Positions 1 to 9,197 of a DNA stretch of 64,000 nt are shown in pieces. The stretch comes from Rariglobus sp. (GTDB lineage Bacteria > Verrucomicrobiota > Verrucomicrobiia > Opitutales > Opitutaceae), in assembly GCA_029266495.1 (NCBI GenBank), contig JAQSWS010000013.1:1-64000 (forward strand). Reading direction: 5' to 3'. The notes under the pieces are model-generated. The model saw only the letters and a program-made list of their open reading frames with translations. It was not told where the DNA came from and ran no database searches. The stretch's first letter is position 1; each line of letters starts with the position of its first letter. The position numbers and the translations under genes were made by a program.

Positions 1-10
1 CCCCGGTGCC

Positions 11-427
11 GTGCTCGTCCAAATTCAAGGCCAGCCCCACTCCGTCTATGCGGATGGCTCCCAACTCCAGCCGGGCGACTACAAACATCCCCCGTTTGAA
101 GGAGAGATGAAAGAGGCCATCCAGTCGCTGGTCATCGACCTGGCCGAAGTCCGCCCTCTGTCGCTCGAAGAGTGGGAAGATGGTTTTCGGAGAGACCGGA
201 CTCCGGACAGAGAAATCGCCGGATGGCTCCATTTGGCCGCGATCCTCACAACCATGACCGACCGGTTTTCTCTGGATCTCCAAAAGCGCAAAGAATGTTA
301 CCGAGTGTTGGTCGCCTGCTACACCGGTGAGCGGACAACCGTGCGGGAACGCTCCGATCCTCAATTGTTGTCCGACGAACAAATCGACCTGGCTGTTAAA
401 TATTTTTTCGAAGGCGGCTATCGTTAG
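11..427 (+). CDS. Hypothetical protein, possibly 5'-partial
   Basis: A 138-residue reading frame begins with GTG at position 11, but the frame stays open to the first base of the window, so the true start may lie upstream. The product is soluble, charged and rich in Glu and Arg, with no signal peptide or membrane segment. I do not recognise a family. The C-terminal half looks helical, with a Leu/Ile-rich stretch around residues 75-100. It ends with TAG and is followed by a possible terminator hairpin. Function unknown. Confidence 0.55.
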   Translation: MLVQIQGQPHSVYADGSQLQPGDYKHPPFEGEMKEAIQSLVIDLAEVRPLSLEEWEDGFRRDRTPDREIAGWLHLAAILTTMTDRFSLDLQKRKECYRVLVACYTGERTTVRERSDPQLLSDEQIDLAVKYFFEGGYR

Positions 428-449
428 GTCCAACGCATAACTCGCCGAG

Positions 450-494
450 CCCCTCTCCACCTGTGGGGGATTAAAAAGGAGTCGGGGAGTTTTT
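450..494 (+). terminator. Candidate intrinsic terminator after the first gene
   Basis: CCCC-T-CTCC (450-458) can pair with GGAG-TC-GGGG (478-487), and a run of five T follows at 490-494. The stem is imperfect and the loop is long, so this is only a candidate. It sits 23 bp after the stop codon of the upstream gene, which is the expected place. Confidence 0.35.
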
Positions 495-628
495 CGTAAT
501 TTCGGGAACGGCGCGGCAACCAAACGGCTCACGAAATGATAGAGCACCCCCCTTTCCCATTCGTTTGTTCTCACCTCCTCAGTTACACCGTCGCCCCATC
601 CCGCGGGCGTTTAAGGTTCCGGCGTTCT

Positions 629-3600
629 TTATGACAGCGGCACGGGGGCAATGGTCGTCACTCGGGATTGGTTGGTGAAGAGGAGGGCGCACAGGTTGGC
701 GCCGTCGCCGACGATGCTCATGACGGAATTTTGGGCCACGAATCCGAGCTCGCGCAGACTCCAGTTGGCGCCGGTTTTGCTGACCCACAGGTCACCGGTG
801 GAGGTGATCGCCACAAGGCCGGCCGTGAAGGCGGCCATGGCCACGACCGTTTGGGCCTTCTGCGGCAACCCCGACGGCAAGCTGGCGTTCGTCCATATTA
901 CTCCGGTCTGACTGGTGGCGATCACGCTTTGTCCAAAGGCCACAAATTGGGAGCGCGCGGCGTCCCAGATGCCATCGGTGACCCCTTGCGACAGCGGCGT
1001 CTCCACCCATTGCCGGGTCCCCGACCGGTAATAAACCGCGTAACTGCGACCGCCGATCCCCACGGCTTGGCTGCCGTTGCGCAGCAGGCGTTTGAACGTG
1101 AGGACGTTTTGGGCCTGATGCACCAGTTGGAGCGTGCTGATCGTCTCTCCGGCGTAGAGCGAGGTGATGCCATTCACCACCGCCAGCGCTGCGCACAGCA
1201 CGACGCCGTTGGGGGCGATCTGCGCGATCTGCGTGAGGGCGAGCGTGCTGAAATAACCGCCACTGTGACTTGGCAGCTGGGTGTAGGTGTCCACCAGGGT
1301 CTTGCCGTTCCCGGAGTAGTTTCCGATCAGGTCGAAGCCGAGGCCGTCGAAACAAAAGGCCTGCGGAGAGTCCTGCGTGGGCAGATTGTTGAAGCTGCCG
1401 GCCGGATCGGCTCCGTAGTAGATCGCGGTGCCGGTCCAGAAGCCGAACTGCCCGTTGCCGTAGGCGGCTTGTTTGATGGGTTGCGTGTTGTTGCCGACGG
1501 AGACGTTGGAGACGGCACGCAAGACCACGGTGGAAAACGTGAACGGCGCACTGGAGACGCCGTTCGCAATGACGGTGACGGTCGAGGATCGAATGCCGGC
1601 GGGCACCACCGCGGAAATCGTTATGGGGGTTGACCCCGTGTAGCTGGCTTGAAGGTCTCCGAAGAAAACCTGAAGCGTCTCGCCGGGTAGTTTTGCGCCG
1701 GTCGACGCCCGGAAGTTCTTGCCGAAGAGGATGAGGTGCTGGCCCACCAATACAAAGCCGGTGTTGGGCCCGGTTCCGTTGTCGTCCACTTCGGTGATGA
1801 CGGGCGGCTGCTGCACGATGAAGGAAACGCCCGTGCTCTGCACGCCGTTGCAGGCGACGGTGATCATGCCGGTCTGCGTGGCGGCGGGAACGACAACGGT
1901 CAGGGTGTTGCCCGAAATGCTCGCGGGCGACACGGGGCCGTCGACGCCGGCGAATTGAATCTGCACGTTTTCGACGGATGGATCGAGGTATTGCACTTGC
2001 AACGTGATCGTGGCGCCGAGTCCGGCGGCGGGCGTTGAAGCGGTGATGACCGGGGTCTGCTGGATGAGCAGGGGGGTGGCCGAGAGCAGGCCGTTCACGC
2101 TATTCGCCTGGACGAACACGGAGCCCGAGAAGGCGCCCGACGGAATCGTGACCGTGAGCGTGGCGCTGGCCGTGGTGCCTTGAATGGTCTGGGCGAGCGC
2201 CGAGACATGCTGACCGGGTTTGGTGAAGAACACGCCGTTGGCGGCGGCATTCGTCACATCGAAGCCCTGTCCGACGATTTGGATGGTGGCGCCGATTTTT
2301 TGCGGGCCGGAGGGCAGTTGCGTGACCACGGGGTAGTTGACGCTGAAGGTGAGCACCTCGCCCAAATATTGGGCAGTGGTGGCGGTGGGCTGCGCGTAGG
2401 CGCGAATATATATCGGCGTATAGAACGTGATCGCGCTCAGCGGAATGGTGACTTGAAAAGAGTTCGTGCCGGCAGTGGTGGTCGCCGCTGAGGATGCAGA
2501 GATGCCGGGATCAGGAGTGGTCGAATAATACGCACCGAACGTGTAACCGGCCGAAAAAGCGGGGTCCAAGGTGCAGGTCAGCACCACGCCTTGCGGGGTG
2601 ACCTGCACGGTGGTTTGGAGCAGGGGCGAACGCGTAGGGCAGGCGTAAAGGGTGTGCGTGCTGTTGACGACGTCGACCAGCACCAGCTTGGAGGACGGGT
2701 GGGCGAAGATATGATGGATCGTGCCGGAGACATCGGTGAGGAAGGAAGCACCCGCGGTCAGCGAGCCATCCTGGGCGGCGGACAGCCATTGAAGATTCCC
2801 CAGGGCGTCGGAATAGCCGCTGTTCGAGACACACCAGGCGAGCGATTCCATCGGTAGCGCGGCCATGGACACCGCACCTGATGCCGCCGGATTGGAGAGA
2901 GTGAACGGGCTGCCCGGGATCGCAGTCAGGGTGCCGTCGCTGTTGAGGACGAATCCTTGTGCCGTGCCCACACCGAACTGCAGACCGTCCCTCGGCGGGA
3001 AAGAGTAAGGGTTGAGGACGGCATAGACGAAGGCCCCCGAACCGCAGAGCTTCATATCGCAGCAGCGTATCGAGCCGACCAGGGTGGTTGTTTGGACCAA
3101 GGTCAGGGAGCCGGTTGTGGCATCCGGGGAAAAAACTTGGAGGAAGCAGGGCTGCGTCGAATCGTTCGCGTATTGGGCGGTGATGAGATAGCCGCCCATC
3201 ATGAGCATGCTGATAACGGTGCCTTGCAGGGAAACGGTGGAGGCTGGATTGGCCTGCGTGACGCCGGTCGGCCCCACCGGATAGATCGCGAGCGAGTCAC
3301 TCGTAGTGTTGATCGAAGTCGGCCCGTAGAGGAAGGTGCCGGCGGTGTTGAACAACAGCCAAAAAAGACAGCTGGGAGGATAAGGCGGCCCGGAGATCTC
3401 ACTCGAGGCGGTCAGAGTCCCATCCGTCCCGACCGTGTAGTTGAAGACGGCAAGCTGCGCCACCGCCACCAGCAGCGTGCCGGCGGGGTTGAGCGCCATG
3501 CTTTGGATGGTTTGCTGATGCGGGATCGCGGCGCCGATGGGGGTTAAGGATGGAGCGGGAGCACCGGTCACCGCATACGCCTGCAGCGTGGAGCAACCGG

Positions 3601-3703
3601 CGATATCGGTCGTGACCACATACGCATAGCGACCGTCGGCCGAGAAGAGCAGGCTTGAGATGGAGTCACTGGTGGAGAGCAGCGGGGTGAGGGGAGTGGA
3701 CAT
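629..3703 (-). CDS. Large protein with beta-propeller-like ends and tandem IPT/TIG domains
   Basis: 1024 residues from the ATG at 3703; an in-frame ATG 48 bp upstream is possible, but the 3703 start directly precedes the structured part. Residues about 5-330 contain repeated units such as SADGRYAYVV and MALNPAGTLLV, typical of lactonase/YVTN-type beta-propellers. Residues about 430-730 hold at least three Ig-like IPT/TIG domains, recognisable by phrases such as GQGFDVTN and LILFGKNF. The last 280 residues look like another propeller with WTG and WT motifs. No clear signal peptide is seen, although an extracellular role is usual for this architecture. It stands alone and is divergent from the GFA gene. 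Binding partner or substrate unknown. Confidence 0.75.
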   Translation of the reverse strand: MSTPLTPLLSTSDSISSLLFSADGRYAYVVTTDIAGCSTLQAYAVTGAPAPSLTPIGAAIPHQQTIQSMALNPAGTLLVAVAQLAVFNYTVGTDGTLTASSEISGPPYPPSCLFWLLFNTAGTFLYGPTSINTTSDSLAIYPVGPTGVTQANPASTVSLQGTVISMLMMGGYLITAQYANDSTQPCFLQVFSPDATTGSLTLVQTTTLVGSIRCCDMKLCGSGAFVYAVLNPYSFPPRDGLQFGVGTAQGFVLNSDGTLTAIPGSPFTLSNPAASGAVSMAALPMESLAWCVSNSGYSDALGNLQWLSAAQDGSLTAGASFLTDVSGTIHHIFAHPSSKLVLVDVVNSTHTLYACPTRSPLLQTTVQVTPQGVVLTCTLDPAFSAGYTFGAYYSTTPDPGISASSAATTTAGTNSFQVTIPLSAITFYTPIYIRAYAQPTATTAQYLGEVLTFSVNYPVVTQLPSGPQKIGATIQIVGQGFDVTNAAANGVFFTKPGQHVSALAQTIQGTTASATLTVTIPSGAFSGSVFVQANSVNGLLSATPLLIQQTPVITASTPAAGLGATITLQVQYLDPSVENVQIQFAGVDGPVSPASISGNTLTVVVPAATQTGMITVACNGVQSTGVSFIVQQPPVITEVDDNGTGPNTGFVLVGQHLILFGKNFRASTGAKLPGETLQVFFGDLQASYTGSTPITISAVVPAGIRSSTVTVIANGVSSAPFTFSTVVLRAVSNVSVGNNTQPIKQAAYGNGQFGFWTGTAIYYGADPAGSFNNLPTQDSPQAFCFDGLGFDLIGNYSGNGKTLVDTYTQLPSHSGGYFSTLALTQIAQIAPNGVVLCAALAVVNGITSLYAGETISTLQLVHQAQNVLTFKRLLRNGSQAVGIGGRSYAVYYRSGTRQWVETPLSQGVTDGIWDAARSQFVAFGQSVIATSQTGVIWTNASLPSGLPQKAQTVVAMAAFTAGLVAITSTGDLWVSKTGANWSLRELGFVAQNSVMSIVGDGANLCALLFTNQSRVTTIAPVPLS

Positions 3704-3990
3704 GGGCTGATGGTGGGAGGGCGGGGTGAAAAACGGATTGGGTAATGGCAAAGATCAGGCGATGTGCGATATCTCTTTGCGTGCAAAACGAAAACGACCC
3801 TTGCCCGCGTAGAAAGCCTTCGTCGCCGGCTCGGTTTCGATGGGGACTGCGATCACGACCGCCAGCGGGATGGGCGGCCGCGTCTTTCCATTTCAAGATA
3901 ACGGCCTGCTTGACCGGCGGTGTCCGAAAAGTGCGGGGCCGTTCGTTGAATAGGGGAACCGGGCAATAAAAATCCTCTCCACCTCTTCCC

Positions 3991-4422
3991 ATGAATCTTC
4001 CCCTTACCGGCGGCTGCGTGTGCGGTGCGGTTCGCTACCAGTGCGACGCGCGTCCGATTGCCATGTTGAAATGCCATTGCCGCGACTGTCAGCGAGTCTC
4101 CGGCGGACCCCATGTCTGCGCGGTCCTGCTCCCTTCGTCCGCGTTCCGCTTTACCCAAGGCATGCCGAAATACTACTGCACTTCGAGCGAGGGAGGCGGC
4201 TTGCACCGGCGCGGCTTTTGCAGCGAATGCGGCTCACGGCTCACCGGCGGCGAAGATCCCGATCAGCCGCGCGATTTCATCGGTGTAACCGCCGGCAGCC
4301 TGGACGAAGCCGGCTGGTTCGCGCCGGAGATGGAACTCTGGACCTGCGATGCTCTGTCGTGGGACCCGCCCCGGGCGGACGTGGCGGCCTTCGATAAAAA
4401 TCCGCCCGACCCGCAGGAATAA
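3991..4422 (+). CDS. GFA-family (CENP-V/GFA) zinc protein
   Basis: A 143-residue protein with the zinc-ligand pattern of the glutathione-dependent formaldehyde-activating enzyme (GFA) family: C9-x-C11, C28-x-C30-x2-C33 and C77-x2-C80 within FCSECGSRL. The family is defined by the fold and zinc sites. Most members have no proven formaldehyde activity, so a specific reaction cannot be assigned. Length is normal for a single-domain member. It is divergent from the large propeller protein across a 287-bp gap and is followed by the ECF41-type promoter of the AhpD-like gene. Confidence 0.85.
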   Translation: MNLPLTGGCVCGAVRYQCDARPIAMLKCHCRDCQRVSGGPHVCAVLLPSSAFRFTQGMPKYYCTSSEGGGLHRRGFCSECGSRLTGGEDPDQPRDFIGVTAGSLDEAGWFAPEMELWTCDALSWDPPRADVAAFDKNPPDPQE

Positions 4423-4560
4423 AAACCGGGCCCAAAAAGGCGTCAGAGGCCTCGAGCCAACAGGTTTAGGAGCCAACAGGGTCCGGCCGCTAATTGTTGA
4501 TTTTCTCTCCCGACACACGTCATCGGATAGCCAGGAGCAACCTGTCGGTCTTCGGGCGGC

Positions 4561-4587
4561 TGTCACAAAACGAAACCGTGTTTCGTC
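4561..4587 (+). promoter_or_regulatory. ECF41-type promoter of the AhpD-like gene
   Basis: TGTCACA (4561-4567) is followed after exactly 16 bp by CGTC (4584-4587). The gene's ATG lies 10 bp further on. This matches the -35/-10 pattern I recall for ECF41 sigma factors. The same two elements with the same spacing stand before the SDR-ECF41 operon at 15493. The short distance to the ATG implies a leaderless or nearly leaderless mRNA. Confidence 0.75.
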
Positions 4588-4597
4588 TGATTCTGTG

Positions 4598-5086
4598 ATG
4601 AACACTCGCACCACCACCGCCTCCGCACCCGCCACGGTCCTCAAGCCTCGCATGGACCACTGGTCAGTCGCCCCCGCGCTCATGCAGGGGCTGCTCGACC
4701 TGCAAAAAGTCGCTGATTCCGCCGGCATCGAGCGCAGCCTTCACTTCCTGATCACCCTTCGCGTTTCCCAGATCAATGGCTGCGCCTTCTGCATGAACAT
4801 GCATTCCGCCGAGGCGAAGGCCCACGGCGAATCCGATCAACGCCTGTTCCTCCTCTCCGCCTGGCACGAGACCAACCTCTTCACTCCTCGTGAACGCGCC
4901 GCCCTCAACTGGGCCGAAGTGCTCACGCGCCTTCCCGGCGGACACGTCTCCGATGCCGATTTCGCCGCCATGCGCGCCGAGTTCACCGAATTCGAAATCG
5001 CCGCCGTCACCCTCGCCATCGCCACCATCAACGCCTGGAACCGCTTCGGCGTCGGCATGCGCCCGTCCATCGACCCCGTTGGTTGA
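4598..5086 (+). CDS. AhpD-like / carboxymuconolactone decarboxylase family protein
   Basis: A 162-residue protein starting MNTRTTTASA; the ATG at 4598 is chosen because it sits 10 bp after the promoter element. It contains the redox motif C62-x2-C65-x3-H69 (GCAFCMNMH) of AhpD-like alkylhydroperoxidases in the carboxymuconolactone decarboxylase (CMD) superfamily. Such proteins use the Cys pair and the nearby His for peroxide or disulfide chemistry; the exact substrate is unknown. The upstream promoter matches that of the ECF41 sigma operon in this window. CMD-family proteins are a classic ECF41 partner, so this gene is very probably a sigma target at a separate locus. Confidence 0.9.
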   Translation: MNTRTTTASAPATVLKPRMDHWSVAPALMQGLLDLQKVADSAGIERSLHFLITLRVSQINGCAFCMNMHSAEAKAHGESDQRLFLLSAWHETNLFTPRERAALNWAEVLTRLPGGHVSDADFAAMRAEFTEFEIAAVTLAIATINAWNRFGVGMRPSIDPVG

Positions 5087-5461
5087 TTCCTCTCTCAACC
5101 CACGCGTGTCAGCGACACGCCCAAGAGCATCCCTCGGTCGCCGGTCTTCCCTCCACGGAGCGCTTGGAGGCGACTCCCGGGCGGAAGTTAAAATTTCATA
5201 GCTGCAATCGCGGTTTTGCAGCCAAATCGCCATTACTTCTCGTTTGGATTGTGCACGGTTGAGGTCGTTATCCCCCACCCGCCTTCACCGCCTGCGCCCG
5301 CGTAATCAGTCGCCCCGCCGCAGCGCGTCCGCCCACCCCGACACCCCGAAAGCTCACTGCTCTTCAAGCAGTCAAATCCGACCGGCTCCCGCCTGTCCCC
5401 AGCCTCCGGCTTGCCCTTTTTCCCCGGTATCCTCCGGGGAACCGTCACAAATAATCCCCCC
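5087..5461. other. Intergenic region without a supported gene
   Basis: 375 bp between the AhpD-like gene and the GH5 gene. It holds a perfect small hairpin, CGTGTC-AGC-GACACG (5105-5119), just after the AhpD stop codon but without a T-run. A second inverted repeat is GCTGCAA (5201-5207) with TTGCAGC (5216-5222). A TTG-initiated extension of the GH5 frame enters the last 50 bp but is unlikely to be used. No clear promoter was recognised. Confidence 0.5.
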
Positions 5462-7774
5462 ATGATTCGATCAAATACCCCCTCGATGATGCGCTGGGAA
5501 TCGCTGCGGCGATCCCTGGCTCGCAAGGTCCGTTGGTCCGCACTCACAGTCACCCTGGCCGCCGCCACCCAGCTCCAGGCCGACCCGCCCGAACTCAAAA
5601 CCCTGGGCAATCAAATCGTGGTCAAGGCCACCAACGAACGCGTTCGTCTGGCCGGCGTGAACCTCAGCGGACTCGAAGACAACATCGACCGCAATTTCAT
5701 GAACTCGCTCGATGTGGCCACCGGAACGTGGAAGGCCAATGTCTTCCGCCTGGCGGTCAAAAACTCGTATTGGTTCCACTCCACCATCGGCCCCGGCTAC
5801 AAGGCGAAGGTGGATGCGCTGATCGAACGCGCCCGCCAGTTGAACGTCTACATCATCCTCGATCTGCACAACTACGAGAAGGCCCGGACTGCGGACGCCA
5901 CGTTCTGGACCGACGCCGCCAATCGCTACAAAAACAATCCCGTCGTCTTGTTCGGCCTGCTCAACGAGCCGCATGGCACCGGCTGGGAAATCTGGCGCAA
6001 CGGCGACTCCGAGGGCCCGGGCATGCAGGGCTTGCTCAATGCCGTGCGCGCGACCGGCGCTAACAACATCGTGTTGGCCGGCGGCGGCGAATGGGGCTAC
6101 AACTTGAGCGGGATTATGCCCGGCTTCAACGGCCTGACCAATGGCTACGCACTCACTGAAACGACCTCGGGCAACGGCATCGTCTACGACAGCCATGTGT
6201 ATCCGTGGAAGAGCAACATCCAGCTCAACGTGGGCAACGCGTCGTTCCTTTATCCGGTGTTGCTCGGCGAGTTCGCCCACCCCGGCGGCACGACCTTCTC
6301 CGGTCAGTCCTCCTTCGAGTCCGACGTGACCTGGGTGCCGCGCATGATGGACTGGGTGAACACCAACAACCTCCACTGGACCGGTTGGAATTTCAGCAAC
6401 GGCTCCCATCCCGCCATGCTGGTGGACTGGAGTTATCAACCCACTTCCTACTGGGGCGAGATTGCCCGCGCGCACATGCAGTCCTACGCCGATCCCGCCG
6501 CCCAGCGCGTCGTCGGCGGCACACCCATCGGCATCGGCGACCTCTTCAATGTTTCACAAGGCCCGGCCGCGCCCTTCAACAACAGCAACACTTACTACTA
6601 CCATGTTCTCAACGGCTGGAGCGGTCTCGACCTGGGCGCGCCCAAGCGCATCACGCAGATCAAATACATGCCGCGAAAGGACAACGGCCACCTCATGATC
6701 GGCGGCGTTTTCCAAGGATCCAACTCGGCGGACTTCAGCAGCGGCGTGGTCACCCTGCACACGGTTTCCACCGAACCCGTCGACACCTTCGTGGGCAACA
6801 CCGGCACCTACACCACCATGCCCGTCACCGACACCGGCACCTACCGGTATGTTCGCTACCAAGGCCCCGCCGGCGGCTACAGCAACATCGCCTCGATGCT
6901 TTTCTTCACCGGCGACGACAGCGGTCCCGGCGTGAACGACAACGTCATCATCATCGATAACTCCGGCACGGGCAGCATCGTCAGCACCGGTTGGGCCGAC
7001 GCCAACGATTCCGGCTTTCACGGCTCCCGCTGGGTGAGCGACGGCAACAGCGGCAAGGGCACCAAGTCCATCCGCTACACGCCCACCCTCATGCAGGCCG
7101 GCCAATATGAGGTGTTCACCATCTGGAGCGCCCATCCCACCAGCCGCGATCTGGCCGTGCCCTACACGATCACCCACGCAGGCGGCTCCACCACGGTGCC
7201 CAAGAACCAGCGTGAAAACGGCGGCACCTGGCAGTCGCTCGGAACGTATACGTTCAACGCCGGCACCACCGGCAACGTCCTCGTGAGCAACACCGGCACC
7301 ACCAGCTGGGTCACGGCCGACGCCGTGAAGTTCGTCTATCAAACGCCCGTCGAAATTATCATGGACAAAGCGTCCGCGGACACGCCCGGCATCACCAGTT
7401 ACGGCGGCTGGGCCGCCACCACCACCCCGACGCCCTACGGCACCCACTCCTACCACGATGGCGATTCCGCCAAGGGAACCAAGTGGGTGCGCTTCACTCC
7501 GCCCATTCCGTCCTCGGGCCAATACGCCGTCTATGTCTGGTGGACCTCCCACCTCAACCGCGCCACCAACACGCCGTTCACCGTGAGCCATGCCGGCGGC
7601 ACCGCACCCGCCATCCGCCTGAGCCAGGAAACCGGCGGCGGACAGTGGCAGCTTTTGGGCACCTACACGTTCAACGCCGGCTCCAGCACCACCAATGGCA
7701 GCGTGCTGATCACCAATGACGCCAACGAATACGTCGTCGTGGACGCCGTGCGTTTCCTGAAGGTCGGAAACTAG
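5462..7774 (+). CDS. Secreted GH5 glycosidase with discoidin-like and two golvesin-like modules
   Basis: 770 residues from the ATG at 5462. An N-terminal basic region and hydrophobic stretch (SALTVTLAAATQ, ending near QLQADPP) form a signal peptide. Residues about 38-335 are a glycoside hydrolase family 5 barrel: LLNEPHG contains the acid/base E169, and VLLGEFAHP contains the nucleophile E270. Residues about 343-490 resemble an F5/8 (discoidin) beta-sandwich. Two related modules follow (about 493-628 and 629-770), each with a TGW or GGW start, a KGTK motif and a closing DAV(K/R)F motif, as in golvesin C-terminal-like domains. It probably cleaves a beta-linked plant or algal glycan outside the cell; the exact substrate cannot be read. 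Monocistronic with a strong terminator. Confidence 0.9.
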   Translation: MIRSNTPSMMRWESLRRSLARKVRWSALTVTLAAATQLQADPPELKTLGNQIVVKATNERVRLAGVNLSGLEDNIDRNFMNSLDVATGTWKANVFRLAVKNSYWFHSTIGPGYKAKVDALIERARQLNVYIILDLHNYEKARTADATFWTDAANRYKNNPVVLFGLLNEPHGTGWEIWRNGDSEGPGMQGLLNAVRATGANNIVLAGGGEWGYNLSGIMPGFNGLTNGYALTETTSGNGIVYDSHVYPWKSNIQLNVGNASFLYPVLLGEFAHPGGTTFSGQSSFESDVTWVPRMMDWVNTNNLHWTGWNFSNGSHPAMLVDWSYQPTSYWGEIARAHMQSYADPAAQRVVGGTPIGIGDLFNVSQGPAAPFNNSNTYYYHVLNGWSGLDLGAPKRITQIKYMPRKDNGHLMIGGVFQGSNSADFSSGVVTLHTVSTEPVDTFVGNTGTYTTMPVTDTGTYRYVRYQGPAGGYSNIASMLFFTGDDSGPGVNDNVIIIDNSGTGSIVSTGWADANDSGFHGSRWVSDGNSGKGTKSIRYTPTLMQAGQYEVFTIWSAHPTSRDLAVPYTITHAGGSTTVPKNQRENGGTWQSLGTYTFNAGTTGNVLVSNTGTTSWVTADAVKFVYQTPVEIIMDKASADTPGITSYGGWAATTTPTPYGTHSYHDGDSAKGTKWVRFTPPIPSSGQYAVYVWWTSHLNRATNTPFTVSHAGGTAPAIRLSQETGGGQWQLLGTYTFNAGSSTTNGSVLITNDANEYVVVDAVRFLKVGN

Positions 7775-7802
7775 AGCCTTCCAAATACAGTCGGGTTGTC
7801 GT

Positions 7803-7879
7803 GTAGCCACGCCCGTGCCGGGCGTGTTCCGCGCTACATCCCCGATTTCGAACCGCGCGGCCGACACGGCCGCGGCTAC
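7803..7879. repeat. Pair of inverted GTAGCC hairpin repeats
   Basis: On the plus strand GTAGC is followed by the hairpin CACGCCCG-TGC-CGGGCGTG (7803-7826). On the minus strand GTAGC is followed by CGCGGCCG-TGT-CGGCCGCG (7879-7856). The two units share the same layout and loop (TGY) while the stems differ by compensating changes, as expected of a mobile or structure-selected intergenic repeat. They lie between the GH5 stop codon and its terminator. Confidence 0.6.
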
Positions 7880-7884
7880 ATCGC

Positions 7885-7915
7885 AAGACGGGCTCTCCGG
7901 AGCCCGTCTTTTTTT
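7885..7915 (+). terminator. Strong intrinsic terminator of the GH5 gene
   Basis: AAGACGGGCTC (7885-7895), loop TCCG, GAGCCCGTCTT (7900-7910): a perfect 11-bp stem that runs into seven T residues (7909-7915). It lies about 110 bp after the GH5 stop codon and directly behind the hairpin repeats. Confidence 0.9.
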
Positions 7916-8013
7916 GTGCACCGACCGCCACCTTCCACCACCTCCTCAATCAGCGGGCCACCTCTGTTTCCTGATTTCCTGAGTTCCCCATTCATGCTTT
8001 TGTTTTCCAACCC

Positions 8014-8463
8014 ATGAGCACCCAATTCCCCGTCAGCGATCACGTCAAAACCCGCGGCATCGTCTACTTCGCCCGCATGGTGGACAAAATCCGTCTCCAC
8101 GCCGCCGGCCAGCTCCCCGCTGCCTACATCGGCCACCTCGGCTTCGCCGACAATACGAGCTTCGACGCCCGCTGCTGCCGCTTCTGGGGACTCGATTACG
8201 AACAGGTGAAGGCCCGCACGCTCAAGGGCGGCACCGCCGAGGAAATCTTCGACGATCTCTTTGCCGGGCGTCCGCCGCTCAACGTCGAGCAGGTCTTCGT
8301 ATGGAATCTTTTCCTTCTCAAACGCGGCTGGCGCGATAGCGGCACGCCCGGTGTGGTCGCCGAAAAAGCCTCCGCCGGCATCGGCCATCGCGCCGACGTC
8401 CAGACCTACGTCGACATCCACGACTTCGAGGAAGGCCGCGAACCGCAGGCGGTCCTCGGCTGA
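8014..8463 (+). CDS. DUF5069 domain-containing protein
   Basis: 149 residues from ATG 8014. The pattern GIVYFARMVDKIRLHAAGQLP, then GFDARCCRFWGLDYE-like and GRPP segments, matches the DUF5069 family, which is common in Verrucomicrobiota and Planctomycetota and has no known function. The protein is soluble, with no signal peptide or metal motif. A second DUF5069 member lies at 19231-19677 on the opposite strand; the two are only distantly similar and represent different subgroups. Apparently monocistronic. Confidence 0.75.
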   Translation: MSTQFPVSDHVKTRGIVYFARMVDKIRLHAAGQLPAAYIGHLGFADNTSFDARCCRFWGLDYEQVKARTLKGGTAEEIFDDLFAGRPPLNVEQVFVWNLFLLKRGWRDSGTPGVVAEKASAGIGHRADVQTYVDIHDFEEGREPQAVLG

Positions 8464-8777
8464 CGGATCTCCCAATCCTCGCATGCAGGGCCGCCGCTTG
8501 CGGCGCGCGCCTCCCCTGCGTTTACCGCGAAGTTCGGTCTTCATTAAAGCCCCCAATGTGTGACATGAATTAATTCCTGTTTTGCGTCCCCGTTGAGTTC
8601 GGCGGACTTCCCGCCGCTCACGCAGCAGGCTATAATTCGGATGTCGTCCTGAGCGTGAACTCATGCAGTTCCGCCGCAGTCGTTAAGATTCGACGTGCAG
8701 CATCCCGCAGCTTCAATTCCCCCCGCACGACCCCGCCACCCCGTCCCATTTCGGCGCCTTTGTATTGGCCACAAAAC
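8464..8777. other. Intergenic region with a possible -10 box
   Basis: 314 bp without a supported gene. A GC hairpin CGCCGC-TT-GCGGCG lies shortly after the DUF5069 stop codon but lacks a T-run. A perfect TATAAT occurs at 8631-8636, about 140 bp before the VOC gene, but no convincing -35 element stands 16-18 bp upstream. Base composition changes here from GC-rich to more AT-rich. Confidence 0.4.
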
Positions 8778-9143
8778 ATGAAAATCACCTCAGCCTCGCC
8801 CATTCTTCAGGTGAATGACCTGACTAAATCGATTTCCTTTTATTGTGACGTCCTCCGCTTCACGAAAGAATTCGCCTACGGAGAACCCCCTTTTTATGGC
8901 GGCGTTAAACGAGATGGTCTGATTCTTCATCTATGTTCGTCCGGCGAAAACAAAACCAGAGCAGGCATGGGATCGGTCTACATCTTCTGCGACGAGGTGG
9001 ACTCCTATCACGCAGAGATCACCGCCATGGGCGCCAAAGTAACTTCACCGCTCAACACCTACCCTTACGGGATGAGAGATTTCCAAATCAAAGACCTTGA
9101 TGGAAATCTGATCAGCTTCGGAACCCCGGTGGAAGAGCGCTAA
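8778..9143 (+). CDS. VOC-family (glyoxalase/bleomycin-resistance-like) protein
   Basis: 121 residues starting MKITSASPIL at ATG 8778; the frame is open upstream but the homologous part begins here. It shows the vicinal oxygen chelate layout: ILQVNDLTKSISFYCDVLRF in the first beta-alpha unit, a central GSVYIFCDEVD strand and the closing MRDFQIKDLDGNLISFG motif with the conserved D-x-x-G-N and a metal-ligand-like environment. VOC proteins range from glyoxalases to drug-binding proteins, so no substrate is proposed. It is the first gene of the more AT-rich cluster. Confidence 0.85.
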   Translation: MKITSASPILQVNDLTKSISFYCDVLRFTKEFAYGEPPFYGGVKRDGLILHLCSSGENKTRAGMGSVYIFCDEVDSYHAEITAMGAKVTSPLNTYPYGMRDFQIKDLDGNLISFGTPVEER

Positions 9144-9197
9144 CCATTTTGTCCAGCGGACAGCAAAGCTGCAGCGCTGGTGGTCGACGTCAGCAAA

